Of a DNA stretch of 64,000 nucleotides, positions 8,324 to 15,405 are shown in pieces. Under the pieces are notes generated by a model. The model saw nothing but the letters and a program-made list of their open reading frames with translations. It searched no databases and was not told where the DNA came from. Within the stretch, counting starts at the first letter, position 1. Every line of letters begins with the position of its first letter. A program made the translations under genes and the position numbers. Where the stretch lies: contig NZ_FODC01000011.1 in the NCBI RefSeq assembly GCF_900110275.1, forward strand, positions 1 through 64,000, written 5' to 3'. Origin of the DNA: Duganella sp. CF517. GTDB taxonomy: Bacteria > Pseudomonadota > Gammaproteobacteria > Burkholderiales > Burkholderiaceae_D.

Positions 8324-9301
8324 ATGAGAAAACTAGAATTCGCGGAAAAGCGCCGGCAGGTTTATCTTGACGAAGAGAGCTACCTCAACACGGTGGCCCA
8401 GCTAGAGGCTGAGAATACCATCGAGTCCCCAAAAGATTTGCCTCTCATAGACAGATGCCGAGATCTGCAGCTGTCAGCATTGGATAGCTGGACAATTTTT
8501 CAATTGCGTTATACGGCGGGGGAAAGTCTAACGGCATTAGCCAATTCCCTGGACAATATCGTGCTGGGATACGAGCGCTGGATCGAGTGTTTGGATGATC
8601 TTCCAGACGGTGACTACCGGCCACCGTTCATCATGAACGATATGATCGACACATATGTCGATTATCTAAATATGGCAGCGGTCGCAATCCTATTGCGCAG
8701 GGAGGATTTAGTGCCGAGAATTTGCGCGTTCAATGAAGGAACTGATTTTGATCGCGTTGACGCCGTCCTAGAAGAGCTTTTCAAGCATTTCCTACCAGAT
8801 CGTCCATGGCTTGACTATCTACTGTGGAAAAAACAGTATGAGAAGCTACTGGATGTAGTCGACAGCGATACCCCGGAAGAGATGGCAACAGAAATGCGCC
8901 AGTATGTGAAAAAATGGTATTCCAGTATGAAAGGAAAAGCGCATTTTTGGGGGAAGCATGAAAAGATAAAACCAGAATTTACACCGTATTTCGGATATTG
9001 GGCCATGTGCGCCGGGGTCTTCACTTATCTCTACAATATTGACGACTCATCCTACCGTGACGAGACGGTGTATCCTAAAGACCTTGTCGATTACGCGCGC
9101 AGCATCGCGAGCAACGATGCAACGCAACAGACCAACACGAAGCCGTCACGCGTAGGGGGTGGTGAACCCTGTCCGAAGTCAGGCCAGTGGTTTTCGCCGG
9201 CAAAAGCGGCAAGCCAAGCGCACTTCTCCGCAGGCACCGTCATGCCAGACTTCCCGGATGCACAGTATGGCCTGACGATTTGGCAGTGGATCGGACCGTG
9301 A
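8324..9301 (+). CDS. DUF1911/PoNi-like immunity protein, copy 2
   Basis: This 325-residue protein is preceded by an AAGGA ribosome binding site. It has the same architecture as copy 1: an N-terminal helical part with LDSWTIFQLRYTAGESL, a central WYSSMKGKAHFWGKHEK and YFGYWAMCAGVFTYLY block (about residue 221), YPKDLVDYARS, and a C-terminal Cys block (GGGEPCPKSGQWFSPAK ... LTIWQW). The family predicts protection against the adjacent PoNe-like nuclease. Outside the motifs the two immunity proteins differ clearly, as do the two toxins, so cross-protection should not be assumed. The frame is intact although the toxin frame is not, which would fit an orphan immunity gene kept for protection against relatives. 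Confidence 0.8.
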   Translation: MRKLEFAEKRRQVYLDEESYLNTVAQLEAENTIESPKDLPLIDRCRDLQLSALDSWTIFQLRYTAGESLTALANSLDNIVLGYERWIECLDDLPDGDYRPPFIMNDMIDTYVDYLNMAAVAILLRREDLVPRICAFNEGTDFDRVDAVLEELFKHFLPDRPWLDYLLWKKQYEKLLDVVDSDTPEEMATEMRQYVKKWYSSMKGKAHFWGKHEKIKPEFTPYFGYWAMCAGVFTYLYNIDDSSYRDETVYPKDLVDYARSIASNDATQQTNTKPSRVGGGEPCPKSGQWFSPAKAASQAHFSAGTVMPDFPDAQYGLTIWQWIGP

Positions 9302-9370
9302 GAAAATCGATGAGGCGTCAAGGCCTTACAGGTAGGGCAACCAAGGCGGTCAGCCGCTAGACACAACACC

Positions 9371-9688
9371 ATGCAAAATATAAGTGGCGGGTGGCGGGTG
9401 GCGATAGCGCGGGTGTGGCGGATGTTGGATGAAGCGACGATGTTGCGATTTTCGACGTTGTGGACGGAGGAGCAAACGCAGCATGCGGCGGATGATTTTT
9501 CCGCGCTGACAAGGGAGGAGCGCGCCGTCTGCGGCGCACTGCGCAAAAATACGTGGGGGCAAAAGCTGCGGTTGCAGCCGGAGCGGATCGGTTGGGATGT
9601 CGCGTGGCCAACGCTAAAAGAAATGGTTCATTCATCGATGATGGCCGTCGACCGCCAGTCCGTCCGTGATCCACGTAGGGCGGATTAG
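9371..9688 (+). CDS. Hypothetical protein
   Basis: This open frame of 105 codons lies in the 423-base stretch between the immunity gene and the stress-type protein. The peptide contains LWTEEQTQHAADDFSALTR and GWDVAWPTLKEMV, and I recognise no domain. There is no convincing ribosome binding site, and its 3' end runs into an inverted repeat. It may be spurious. Nothing else coding is apparent in 9302-9724. Confidence 0.25.
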   Translation: MQNISGGWRVAIARVWRMLDEATMLRFSTLWTEEQTQHAADDFSALTREERAVCGALRKNTWGQKLRLQPERIGWDVAWPTLKEMVHSSMMAVDRQSVRDPRRAD

Positions 9689-9708
9689 GCGGCACGCCGT
9701 AATCCGCC
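9679..9708. repeat. Short inverted repeat GGCGGATTA / TAATCCGCC
   Basis: Nine-base perfect arms (9679-9687 and 9700-9708) surround a G+C-rich 12-base centre. It lies just beyond the 3' end of the minus-strand gene at 9725, so it could act as a transcription stop or be a member of a dispersed intergenic repeat family. There is no clear T run. Confidence 0.5.
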
Positions 9709-9724
9709 ACGAGCCGCCAACAAC

Positions 9725-10723
9725 TTACTTCGTGACACGCTCCCAGCCAGCCCGCACCGCTTCCTTGAACTTTTCCCAGTTCGACTGCGGATAGGTGTTC
9801 TCCCAGGTCGTGCGCAGCTCGGGCTCGGCGTGCTCCCACGGCTTGTCCTTGTACGACGGGCTGCCGGCCATCGATTCGCCATACTGATACGCCGGGTTGT
9901 ATTCCTGGTACGTGCCGCCGGTGTACGTCTTCTCCCAGTGCGAGCGGAAATATTCGTCGCCGTCGCTGTCGCCGCGCAGGATGTTCAAACTATCCTGGTT
10001 GGCTTTGCTGTCAAGCTCGTCAACACGCTCGCCACGCAGGATATTCAGGCTGTCCTCGTTCGCGCCGGCGGCCACATCGCGCGGATAAATCCGCATGCCG
10101 CTGCGCTGCACCGTGCGCTGTCCCTCGGCCAACGGGTCGCCGGTGAACGGGCCGTCCGGCGAGATCATCTCGCCGCGCTGCAGCGAGCCTTGCGTCAGCA
10201 TGCCCTGCTCGGAGCGGACGAACTCGACCGCCTCCTCGCGCGGACGGATGCCGTGCGGCTCGGGCGCGCTCTGCAGCGCCGGCTCCGGCGTGCTTTGCAG
10301 CGCGCCGTACGACGTCTGCTGCATGCCGGTGCCGCTGCGCAGGATTTCCGCGCCGGTCCAGCCGCTGGCGCGCCACATGGTTTCATGCTCGTCGATGTCG
10401 ATCGGGTTGAAATCCTCGACGATGTCGGCGGCCAGGTCGGCCTTGGCTAGGTCCTCGGATTCGACGGTGAGCACCGTGTGTCCACGGTTTAACGCTTCCG
10501 CGTAGACGTGGCGGTCGGCGTGCTCACGTCCTATCAGGTCGCTGAACATCTGCTTGATGTTGCCCAGGATCGACGCGTCGTCGTCGATGCGCGCGCGGCC
10601 GGCGGCGCTGCCGGAATCGGTGATCTGGATGCTGCCGCGATCGAATCCATTCAAGATCAGTTCTTCCTGAGCTTGGGTGGCCTCGGCGCGGGTTTCAAAT
10701 ACGGCTGCCAATGTATGGGTCAT
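9725..10723 (-). CDS. Stress-type hypothetical protein (YflT/YsnF-like N-terminus)
   Basis: The protein has 332 residues from the ATG at 10723, which is preceded by a good GAGGAG site; an upstream in-frame ATG at 10747 lacks one. The N-terminal 90 residues (THTLAAVFETRAEATQAQEE, GFDRGSIQITDSG, HVYAEALNRGHTVLTVES) resemble the small alpha/beta domain of general stress proteins of the YflT/17M type. The remainder is polar and probably disordered. It holds a near-exact internal repeat (EDSLNILRGE / QDSLNILRGD) and Trp-rich motifs near the end (SHWEKTYTGG, TTWENTYPQSNWEKFKEAV). There is no signal peptide or membrane segment. The function is unknown; the fold assignment is by resemblance only. Confidence 0.6.
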   Translation of the reverse strand: MTHTLAAVFETRAEATQAQEELILNGFDRGSIQITDSGSAAGRARIDDDASILGNIKQMFSDLIGREHADRHVYAEALNRGHTVLTVESEDLAKADLAADIVEDFNPIDIDEHETMWRASGWTGAEILRSGTGMQQTSYGALQSTPEPALQSAPEPHGIRPREEAVEFVRSEQGMLTQGSLQRGEMISPDGPFTGDPLAEGQRTVQRSGMRIYPRDVAAGANEDSLNILRGERVDELDSKANQDSLNILRGDSDGDEYFRSHWEKTYTGGTYQEYNPAYQYGESMAGSPSYKDKPWEHAEPELRTTWENTYPQSNWEKFKEAVRAGWERVTK

Positions 10724-10950
10724 GATGGGCTCCTCGGTTAAACGCATGGGGTCGATACGAAAAACCAGTCTACGTGGTAAGCGGCAAACTCAGCGCCCGC
10801 TTGCCTCTAGGAAAACCCTGCGCCATTTTTGCGTAAGGGCAAACGGCACTGGCCGCCACGGCGACGCTGTCGACTGTCATCGGAGAAGTTCACGGCGGCG
10901 ATCAGCGAAGGCTGGGATCGCATGACATCCTGATAAGGTCGCGTCGGCTT

Positions 10951-10956
10951 TATAAT
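10951..10956 (+). promoter_or_regulatory. Probable -10 element of the solute-binding protein gene
   Basis: A perfect TATAAT lies 31 bases upstream of the ATG at 10988. No good -35 is at standard spacing; the nearest similar hexamer, ATGACA at 10922, is too far. The interval 10724-10950 shows no gene that I can support. Confidence 0.4.
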
Positions 10957-10987
10957 GGGGAAATACTTTCATTCAGGATAACCGGAC

Positions 10988-11728
10988 ATGCTGAAAACCG
11001 CCCAGCGCATAGCGGCCACGTTGTTGACGATGTTGCCGCTATGCGCCTCGACCACCGCGCACGCCGCGCCGGGGGAGTACATCATGATCGCGCCGCTGGA
11101 CCAGGCCATGCCGATCGTGCGCTTCGAGAACGGCATCCTGACGGGCGGCATCCTCAAGGACCTGGGCGACGCCATGGCCAGGCGGCTGGGGCGGCGCGCG
11201 GTCTATCTCAGCGTCGACGTGCCGGGCGTCAAGCAGGTGCTGACCAGCGGCCGCGCCGACGGCATGTGCTACGTGATGCCGTTCTGGATCGACGGCGACT
11301 ACAACTGGAGCACGCCGCTGCTGCCGGACACCGAAATGGTGGTCGCGCGCGGCGACGCGCCGCAGATCGCCTCGCTGCGGGCCTTGCGCAACAAGCCGGT
11401 CGGCACGGTCGGCGGATACCGCTATCCGCGCATCGAGCAGGTGCTGGGCAACGGGTTCAAGCGCGTCGATGCGCTCACGATCGAGCAGAACATCCAGCAG
11501 ATCTTGGCCGGCAAGACGCAGTACGCGGTCATCGGCGAGACCACGATGTCCTACCTGCAGCGCCAATATCCGGCGCTGCATTTGCGTCCGGAGCTGGTTT
11601 TTATCAATTTCAAGGCGCAATGCGCGTTCTCGCGCAAGTCGCAGGTGCCGTTCGAGCAGGTCAATAGTGTCATTGAGACCATGCTCAAGGATGGCAGTAT
11701 CGAGCAGATTTTGGCCCGTTACCGGTAA
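10988..11728 (+). CDS. Periplasmic solute-binding protein (amino-acid ABC type, SBP_bac_3-like)
   Basis: This 246-residue protein has a clear Sec signal peptide (LLTMLPLCASTTAHA, cut after about residue 26). The mature part has the size and layout of family 3 solute-binding proteins: an early ligand segment (QAMPIVRFENGILTGGILKD), DMP-like lobe pattern MCYVMPFWIDGDYNWS, the second-lobe NKPVGTVGGYRYPRIEQVLG, and a C-terminal VPFEQVNSVIETMLKDGSIEQILARY. No permease or ATPase gene is adjacent, so it may be an orphan sensor-type or virulence-associated binding protein rather than part of a transporter. It converges on the flavoprotein gene with only 4 bases between the stops. The ligand cannot be told from the sequence. 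Confidence 0.75.
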   Translation: MLKTAQRIAATLLTMLPLCASTTAHAAPGEYIMIAPLDQAMPIVRFENGILTGGILKDLGDAMARRLGRRAVYLSVDVPGVKQVLTSGRADGMCYVMPFWIDGDYNWSTPLLPDTEMVVARGDAPQIASLRALRNKPVGTVGGYRYPRIEQVLGNGFKRVDALTIEQNIQQILAGKTQYAVIGETTMSYLQRQYPALHLRPELVFINFKAQCAFSRKSQVPFEQVNSVIETMLKDGSIEQILARYR

Positions 11729-11732
11729 GCCG

Positions 11733-13010
11733 TCACGCGCCCAGGGTATCGGCCCAGATGTTGCGCGCCCAATTCATCGCGTACTCGCCTTCCAGCGCGC
11801 TAGGACCTGTCGACACGCCTCCCGAGCCTGACACCACCAACAGCGTCTTCTGCTCCGCGCTGTAGGCGTGAACCGAGGCGACATGGATCACATCCTTGTC
11901 CGACACGAAGCTGTAGCAGGTATTGGTCAGCATCGGATGCGGGTCGGGGGCGCGGCCGTTGAGCATATCCACCACCGCCGCCGCGCACACCTTCGCATGC
12001 TGATTGGCCATGTGCGCCGACTTGGGCATCAACGGCGACACCTGGATAGCATCTCCCAGCACGTGGATATTCTTCGACTGCGTCGATTCGAAACTGAGGA
12101 AGTCCACCCCACACCACCGGCCGTTGGCGTTCGCCAGGCCGCTGCGCACCGCGATCGTCCCGGCCCGCTGCGGCGGAATCACATTGAGCACATCCGCCCG
12201 CACCCGGTCCCCCAGTTCCGACACCGCCGTGCGCGTGGCCGCGTCGATATCGGCGGTTCTAAACGATGGCCGGTATTCGATGATGCCGCCATACCGCTCC
12301 TTCCACACCTTCTTGAACAGCGGCCCCTTGGACACCACATCGTCATTGGCGTCCAGGATCAGCACTTTCGATTTCGGTTTATAGCGGCTGAAGTAAAAAG
12401 CGATCTGCGAGGCGCGCTCGTACGGCCCCGGAGGACAGCGATACGGCGCCGGCGGAATGGTCACCGCGAACACGCCGCCGTCGGGCATCGCCGCCAACTG
12501 CGCACGCAGCGCGACGGTTTGCGCGCCGGCCTTCCACGCATGCAGCACCGATTCGCGCGCGCCGGGCTTCAGCATGCCGGACAGCTGGTCCCACATGAAG
12601 TCCACGCCCGGCGAGACGATCAACCTGTCGTAGGACAGCGTCCGCCCGCCGGCCAGCGCCAGCGTGCGTTGGTCCGCGTCGATCGCCGTCACCGTATCGC
12701 GCAGCATGCGCACGCCGTGCTTTCCGGCCAGCGCTTCATACGACAGCGACAAATCGGCGATGCCGCGCGATCCGCCCAGCACCAGGTTCGATAGCGGACA
12801 GGAGATGAACCCGGCATCCGGTTCGATCAGCGTGACGTCGATCGCGCCTTCGCTCCACATGCGCACATAGCGGGCGGCGGTGGCGCCGCCGTAGCCGCCG
12901 CCGACCACCACCACCTGCGGTCTGGCCTGGCCGCCGATGCCGGCGCAACCGGCGGTCGAAGCCAGCAAGGTGCCGGCTCCGGCGGCCTGGATGAATTGGC
13001 GGCGTTTCAT
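11733..13010 (-). CDS. soxF: FAD-dependent sulfide dehydrogenase flavoprotein subunit (FccB/SoxF-like)
   Basis: The protein has about 425 residues from the ATG at 13010, which overlaps the upstream cytochrome stop (ATGA). The N-terminus KRRQFIQAAGAGTLLASTAG is a twin-arginine-type signal. A Rossmann FAD motif follows (VVVVGGGYGGATAARY). Three cysteines are where flavocytochrome c sulfide dehydrogenases need them: FISCPLSNLVLGG (FAD attachment position), YRCPPGPYERA and TNTCYSFVS (the redox disulfide pair). The enzyme would oxidise sulfide in the periplasm and pass electrons to a cytochrome c, most likely the product of the gene just upstream. It is the last gene of the sox operon. The exact substrate (sulfide, polysulfide or protein-bound sulfur) is inferred from the family. 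Confidence 0.9.
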   Translation of the reverse strand: MKRRQFIQAAGAGTLLASTAGCAGIGGQARPQVVVVGGGYGGATAARYVRMWSEGAIDVTLIEPDAGFISCPLSNLVLGGSRGIADLSLSYEALAGKHGVRMLRDTVTAIDADQRTLALAGGRTLSYDRLIVSPGVDFMWDQLSGMLKPGARESVLHAWKAGAQTVALRAQLAAMPDGGVFAVTIPPAPYRCPPGPYERASQIAFYFSRYKPKSKVLILDANDDVVSKGPLFKKVWKERYGGIIEYRPSFRTADIDAATRTAVSELGDRVRADVLNVIPPQRAGTIAVRSGLANANGRWCGVDFLSFESTQSKNIHVLGDAIQVSPLMPKSAHMANQHAKVCAAAVVDMLNGRAPDPHPMLTNTCYSFVSDKDVIHVASVHAYSAEQKTLLVVSGSGGVSTGPSALEGEYAMNWARNIWADTLGA

Positions 13011-13330
13011 GGCGTCGCCTTCTTCTGCGCGGCGAAGAAAGCCGCCAGCAGCTCGATCTGTTCGTCCGTGTAGCCCTTGGCGATTTGCGTCATGATGGTC
13101 GACGGACGGGTACCGGATTTGAAGGCCCGCAGGCTGGCGGCCAGATTTTCGCGGGGCTGCCCGGCCAGGGCGGGCAGGGTTGCGAAATTCGGCGCGTTTT
13201 TGGTGTCGCCGTTGGTGCCATGGCATGCGGCGCAGTTGGCGGCGAGGCGCGCACCGGGGGAGATCGTCGCCGCGCCCGCGTTGGCGACGGCCAGCGCCAG
13301 CCCCATTACCGTGAATATCCTCAATAACAT
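13007..13330 (-). CDS. Small monoheme cytochrome c
   Basis: The start is placed at the ATG at 13330, which has a GGGAG site six bases upstream and gives a clean signal peptide (LLRIFTVMGLALAVANAGA). An ATG at 13360 overlapping the soxA stop is an alternative. The mature protein is about 85 residues with one heme site (CAACHGTNG) and a likely Met ligand further on (STIMTQIAKGYTDEQ). It is probably the electron acceptor subunit of the sulfide dehydrogenase encoded next, although that partner (FccA/SoxE) is often diheme, so this is a shorter version. Translation is coupled to the flavoprotein by an ATGA overlap. Confidence 0.85.
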   Translation of the reverse strand: MLLRIFTVMGLALAVANAGAATISPGARLAANCAACHGTNGDTKNAPNFATLPALAGQPRENLAASLRAFKSGTRPSTIMTQIAKGYTDEQIELLAAFFAAQKKATP

Positions 13331-13356
13331 CGCCACTCCCGTAAAAATAGAATACA

Positions 13357-14130
13357 TCATGGCCTCACCCCCGGCGTCTCCACCTTCATCCCCTTGTCGC
13401 GCACGGCCAGCCAGGCCTCCAGATCCACCAGCTCCCGCGCGCCGAATGCCGGCACCTCGGCGCGCACGCCGCTCATGCAGTTGCGCAGGCGGCGCTGCAA
13501 CGATCCCATCGCCTGCCACTCCAGCCGGTAGATCGGATACGCGGCCGCATGCGCCTGCGGTATCGTGCTGCCGGCCAGGCGTCCGCCCGCGCGCTGATCG
13601 TGACACTGCGCGCACGACAAATTCAACTGCCCGATGCGCTGCACATACAAGTCCTTGCCACGCGCGGCCGACGCCCTGGTCCCGGCATCCTGCGGCGGCG
13701 CCACCGGCATGCCGCGCGATTGCAGCGCGACGTAGGCCTCCAACCCGAGCAGCTCTTCGCTCTCCGCCCGCAGCGCCGGCGCCTGCTGCTTACGCTCGCG
13801 GCAGACGTTGATGCGCTGGGCCAGGTTGAGCGTCGTCTTGCTCCCGGCGTGAAAGGCCGGGAAACGCGCCGCCACGCCGCGCATGCTCTGATTCGCCTCG
13901 CCGTGGCAGCTGGCGCATGACTTGCCGCTCTTGCCGGCGGCGGCGCCCCACTGCGCCTCGCCGCCGCTGATCCACAGCATGGCCGGATTGAGCGTGTCGT
14001 CGCGCTGCATCGCCTGCGTCGATGCGCTCATGAACTCACCGCCGGAGCGGCGCGCATCCTCGGCGCCGGTCGCGCCCAGCATCAACATGCCCGCGACGCA
14101 GCACAACGCGCCGCCCAGCCGCCGGCTCAT
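13357..14130 (-). CDS. soxA: Sulfur oxidation c-type cytochrome SoxA
   Basis: SoxA (257 residues) with SoxX catalyses oxidative attachment of thiosulfate to the SoxY cysteine in the periplasm. The sequence has a signal peptide, two heme c sites (CASCHGE and CAQCHDQ), and the characteristic C-terminal RNCMSGVRAEVP. In that segment the cysteine is expected to be the modified heme ligand of the active site. A helix NLAQRINVCRERKQ between the hemes also fits the family. Its start overlaps the soxZ stop (ATGA), in the unusual gene order X-Y-Z-A. Confidence 0.93.
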   Translation of the reverse strand: MSRRLGGALCCVAGMLMLGATGAEDARRSGGEFMSASTQAMQRDDTLNPAMLWISGGEAQWGAAAGKSGKSCASCHGEANQSMRGVAARFPAFHAGSKTTLNLAQRINVCRERKQQAPALRAESEELLGLEAYVALQSRGMPVAPPQDAGTRASAARGKDLYVQRIGQLNLSCAQCHDQRAGGRLAGSTIPQAHAAAYPIYRLEWQAMGSLQRRLRNCMSGVRAEVPAFGARELVDLEAWLAVRDKGMKVETPGVRP

Positions 14131-14453
14131 GCCGGTGCCACCGTCAAATTCATCTTCTCCGTCTGGGCGAAACCGTTATCGCCCTCCCACGCGAACTCCA
14201 GCGTCCCCGTCTCCGTGGCGATGGTGAAAAAGCTGATGTACGGGTTGGCGGACACCGCCTGGTGCAGCTCGGCGCCGAAAATCTGCTCGCCGTTGTAGCG
14301 GCAGACAAACTTGCGGATGATGTCTCGCGGGATAAGCTTGCCGTCCGCGCCGGGGCGATACCCGGTCTCCATCGGATGCCCGATCAGCGCGCGGATCTCG
14401 ATGATTTCACCGCGCCTGGCCGTCGCCGGCATGTGGATCAAAGCGCGCGCCAT
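14127..14453 (-). CDS. soxZ: Thiosulfate oxidation carrier complex protein SoxZ
   Basis: SoxZ (108 residues) is the immunoglobulin-like partner of SoxY in the carrier complex. The pattern ARALIHMPATARRGEIIEIR, IGHPMETGYR, IPRDIIRKFVCRYNGEQIF, ANPYISFFTIATETG and FAWEGDNGFAQTEK is typical along the full length. It has no signal peptide, as expected, since SoxZ is exported together with SoxY. The start codon overlaps the soxY stop by one base (TGATG). Confidence 0.95.
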   Translation of the reverse strand: MARALIHMPATARRGEIIEIRALIGHPMETGYRPGADGKLIPRDIIRKFVCRYNGEQIFGAELHQAVSANPYISFFTIATETGTLEFAWEGDNGFAQTEKMNLTVAPA

Positions 14454-14902
14454 CAGGGAGCCTCCCCTTCGATGCAGGCCGCCAGCGCCACGATCACGCT
14501 CACGGATTTGGACCGGTAGCTGCCATCGCCCATGCGCGCCACCGCCGTCAGCTTCTGCGAGGTCGCCAACCTGATGCGCGTGGACACCTGCGCCTTGCCG
14601 GCGCGCGGGCCAAGCGTGAACACCGCCACGTCGGTCTGCGGATTGCGTTCGTTGAAAATGGCGATCGCGCCGACATGGTCGGCCGCGCTCATCGCGCTGT
14701 CCACCGAAACCGTCACCGGCACCGCGTTGCCGTTGTCGATCAGTTGCGCGATATCGAATGTCATCTTGCCTTCGGCCGGCTTGACGCCGCCGGTGAAGGC
14801 ATTGATCGCCGCAGCCATTTCATCGGTGGTGGCGAAGGCCGGGCGCACCAGCGCCAGCATCGCCAGCCCGGTGCCGGCGGCAAGCATACCGCGACGCTTC
14901 AT
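14453..14902 (-). CDS. soxY: Thiosulfate oxidation carrier protein SoxY, atypical C-terminus
   Basis: This protein of about 149 residues begins at the ATG at 14902 (ATGA overlap with soxX). A twin-arginine-like leader (MKRRGMLAAGTGLAMLALV) is followed by the SoxY body (INAFTGGVKPAEGKMTFDIA, NGNAVPVTVSVDS, FNERNPQTDVAVFTLGPRAG, ISTRIRLATSQ-type segment). The carrier cysteine normally sits in a C-terminal GGCGG swinging arm. Here the protein ends AACIEGEAP, so the cysteine is kept but the flanking glycines are replaced and the tail is longer. It may still carry sulfur, but with altered access or partners. Confidence 0.88.
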   Translation of the reverse strand: MKRRGMLAAGTGLAMLALVRPAFATTDEMAAAINAFTGGVKPAEGKMTFDIAQLIDNGNAVPVTVSVDSAMSAADHVGAIAIFNERNPQTDVAVFTLGPRAGKAQVSTRIRLATSQKLTAVARMGDGSYRSKSVSVIVALAACIEGEAP

Positions 14903-15393
14903 GGTGTTTGCTCCTTCAGTGTCAGCAGCCAGGCCACGACGTCCTCGATCTGCTGCGCGGTCAATATCGTCTTGTCCTGAAAGGCCGGCGCCACGCGGTT
15001 CAGGCCATCGGTTTTGTAATAGGAAGGCATGATCGTCATCGGGTTGAAATGGCTGGCGTCGACGATGCGCAAGCGCAGCTGCGCCGCGTTCCAGCGCCGG
15101 CCCGCGCCTTGCAGGTCCGGCGCCAGATTGCCCTGAAAACGTTCCTCGGGAATCGGACCGGTATGGCATAACAGGCAAAGGCTGGCCTGGCGGCTGGCCA
15201 CCAGCGCGCGGCCGCGCGCCGGGTCCCCGGCGACCGCGCCGGCCAGCGGCGCCGGGATGCCGTCGGCGGCGATCACGTAGCCGGCATCGGCGGCGGCAGG
15301 CCGCGCAAAGGTCAGCGCGGCGAGGGCGACGACGGCATTGGCCGAGGCCAGCGCCAACCAGCCCCCGGCGCCTCCGCCTACCCGCGCAGCCAC
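14899..15393 (-). CDS. soxX: Sulfur oxidation c-type cytochrome SoxX
   Basis: SoxX (164 residues) is the monoheme electron-transfer partner of SoxA. The start is a GTG at 15393 with an AAGGTGG site in front, only 13 bases after the molybdenum-enzyme stop. A signal peptide (ANAVVALAALTFARPAAADA) is followed by the heme site CLLCHTGP, the block FQGNLAPDLQGAGRRW, and a likely Met ligand in NPMTIMPSYYKTDG. The end (ILTAQQIEDVVAWLLTLK) is typical. Its place directly behind the molybdenum hydroxylase subunits suggests one transcript. Confidence 0.93.
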   Translation of the reverse strand: MAARVGGGAGGWLALASANAVVALAALTFARPAAADAGYVIAADGIPAPLAGAVAGDPARGRALVASRQASLCLLCHTGPIPEERFQGNLAPDLQGAGRRWNAAQLRLRIVDASHFNPMTIMPSYYKTDGLNRVAPAFQDKTILTAQQIEDVVAWLLTLKEQTP

Positions 15394-15405
15394 GCCGCCA
15401 CCTTG

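Noticed and set aside
10748..10950. Small frames in the gap between the stress-type protein and the solute-binding protein
   Set aside because: No ribosome binding site, no recognisable peptide and atypical composition; better regarded as non-coding.
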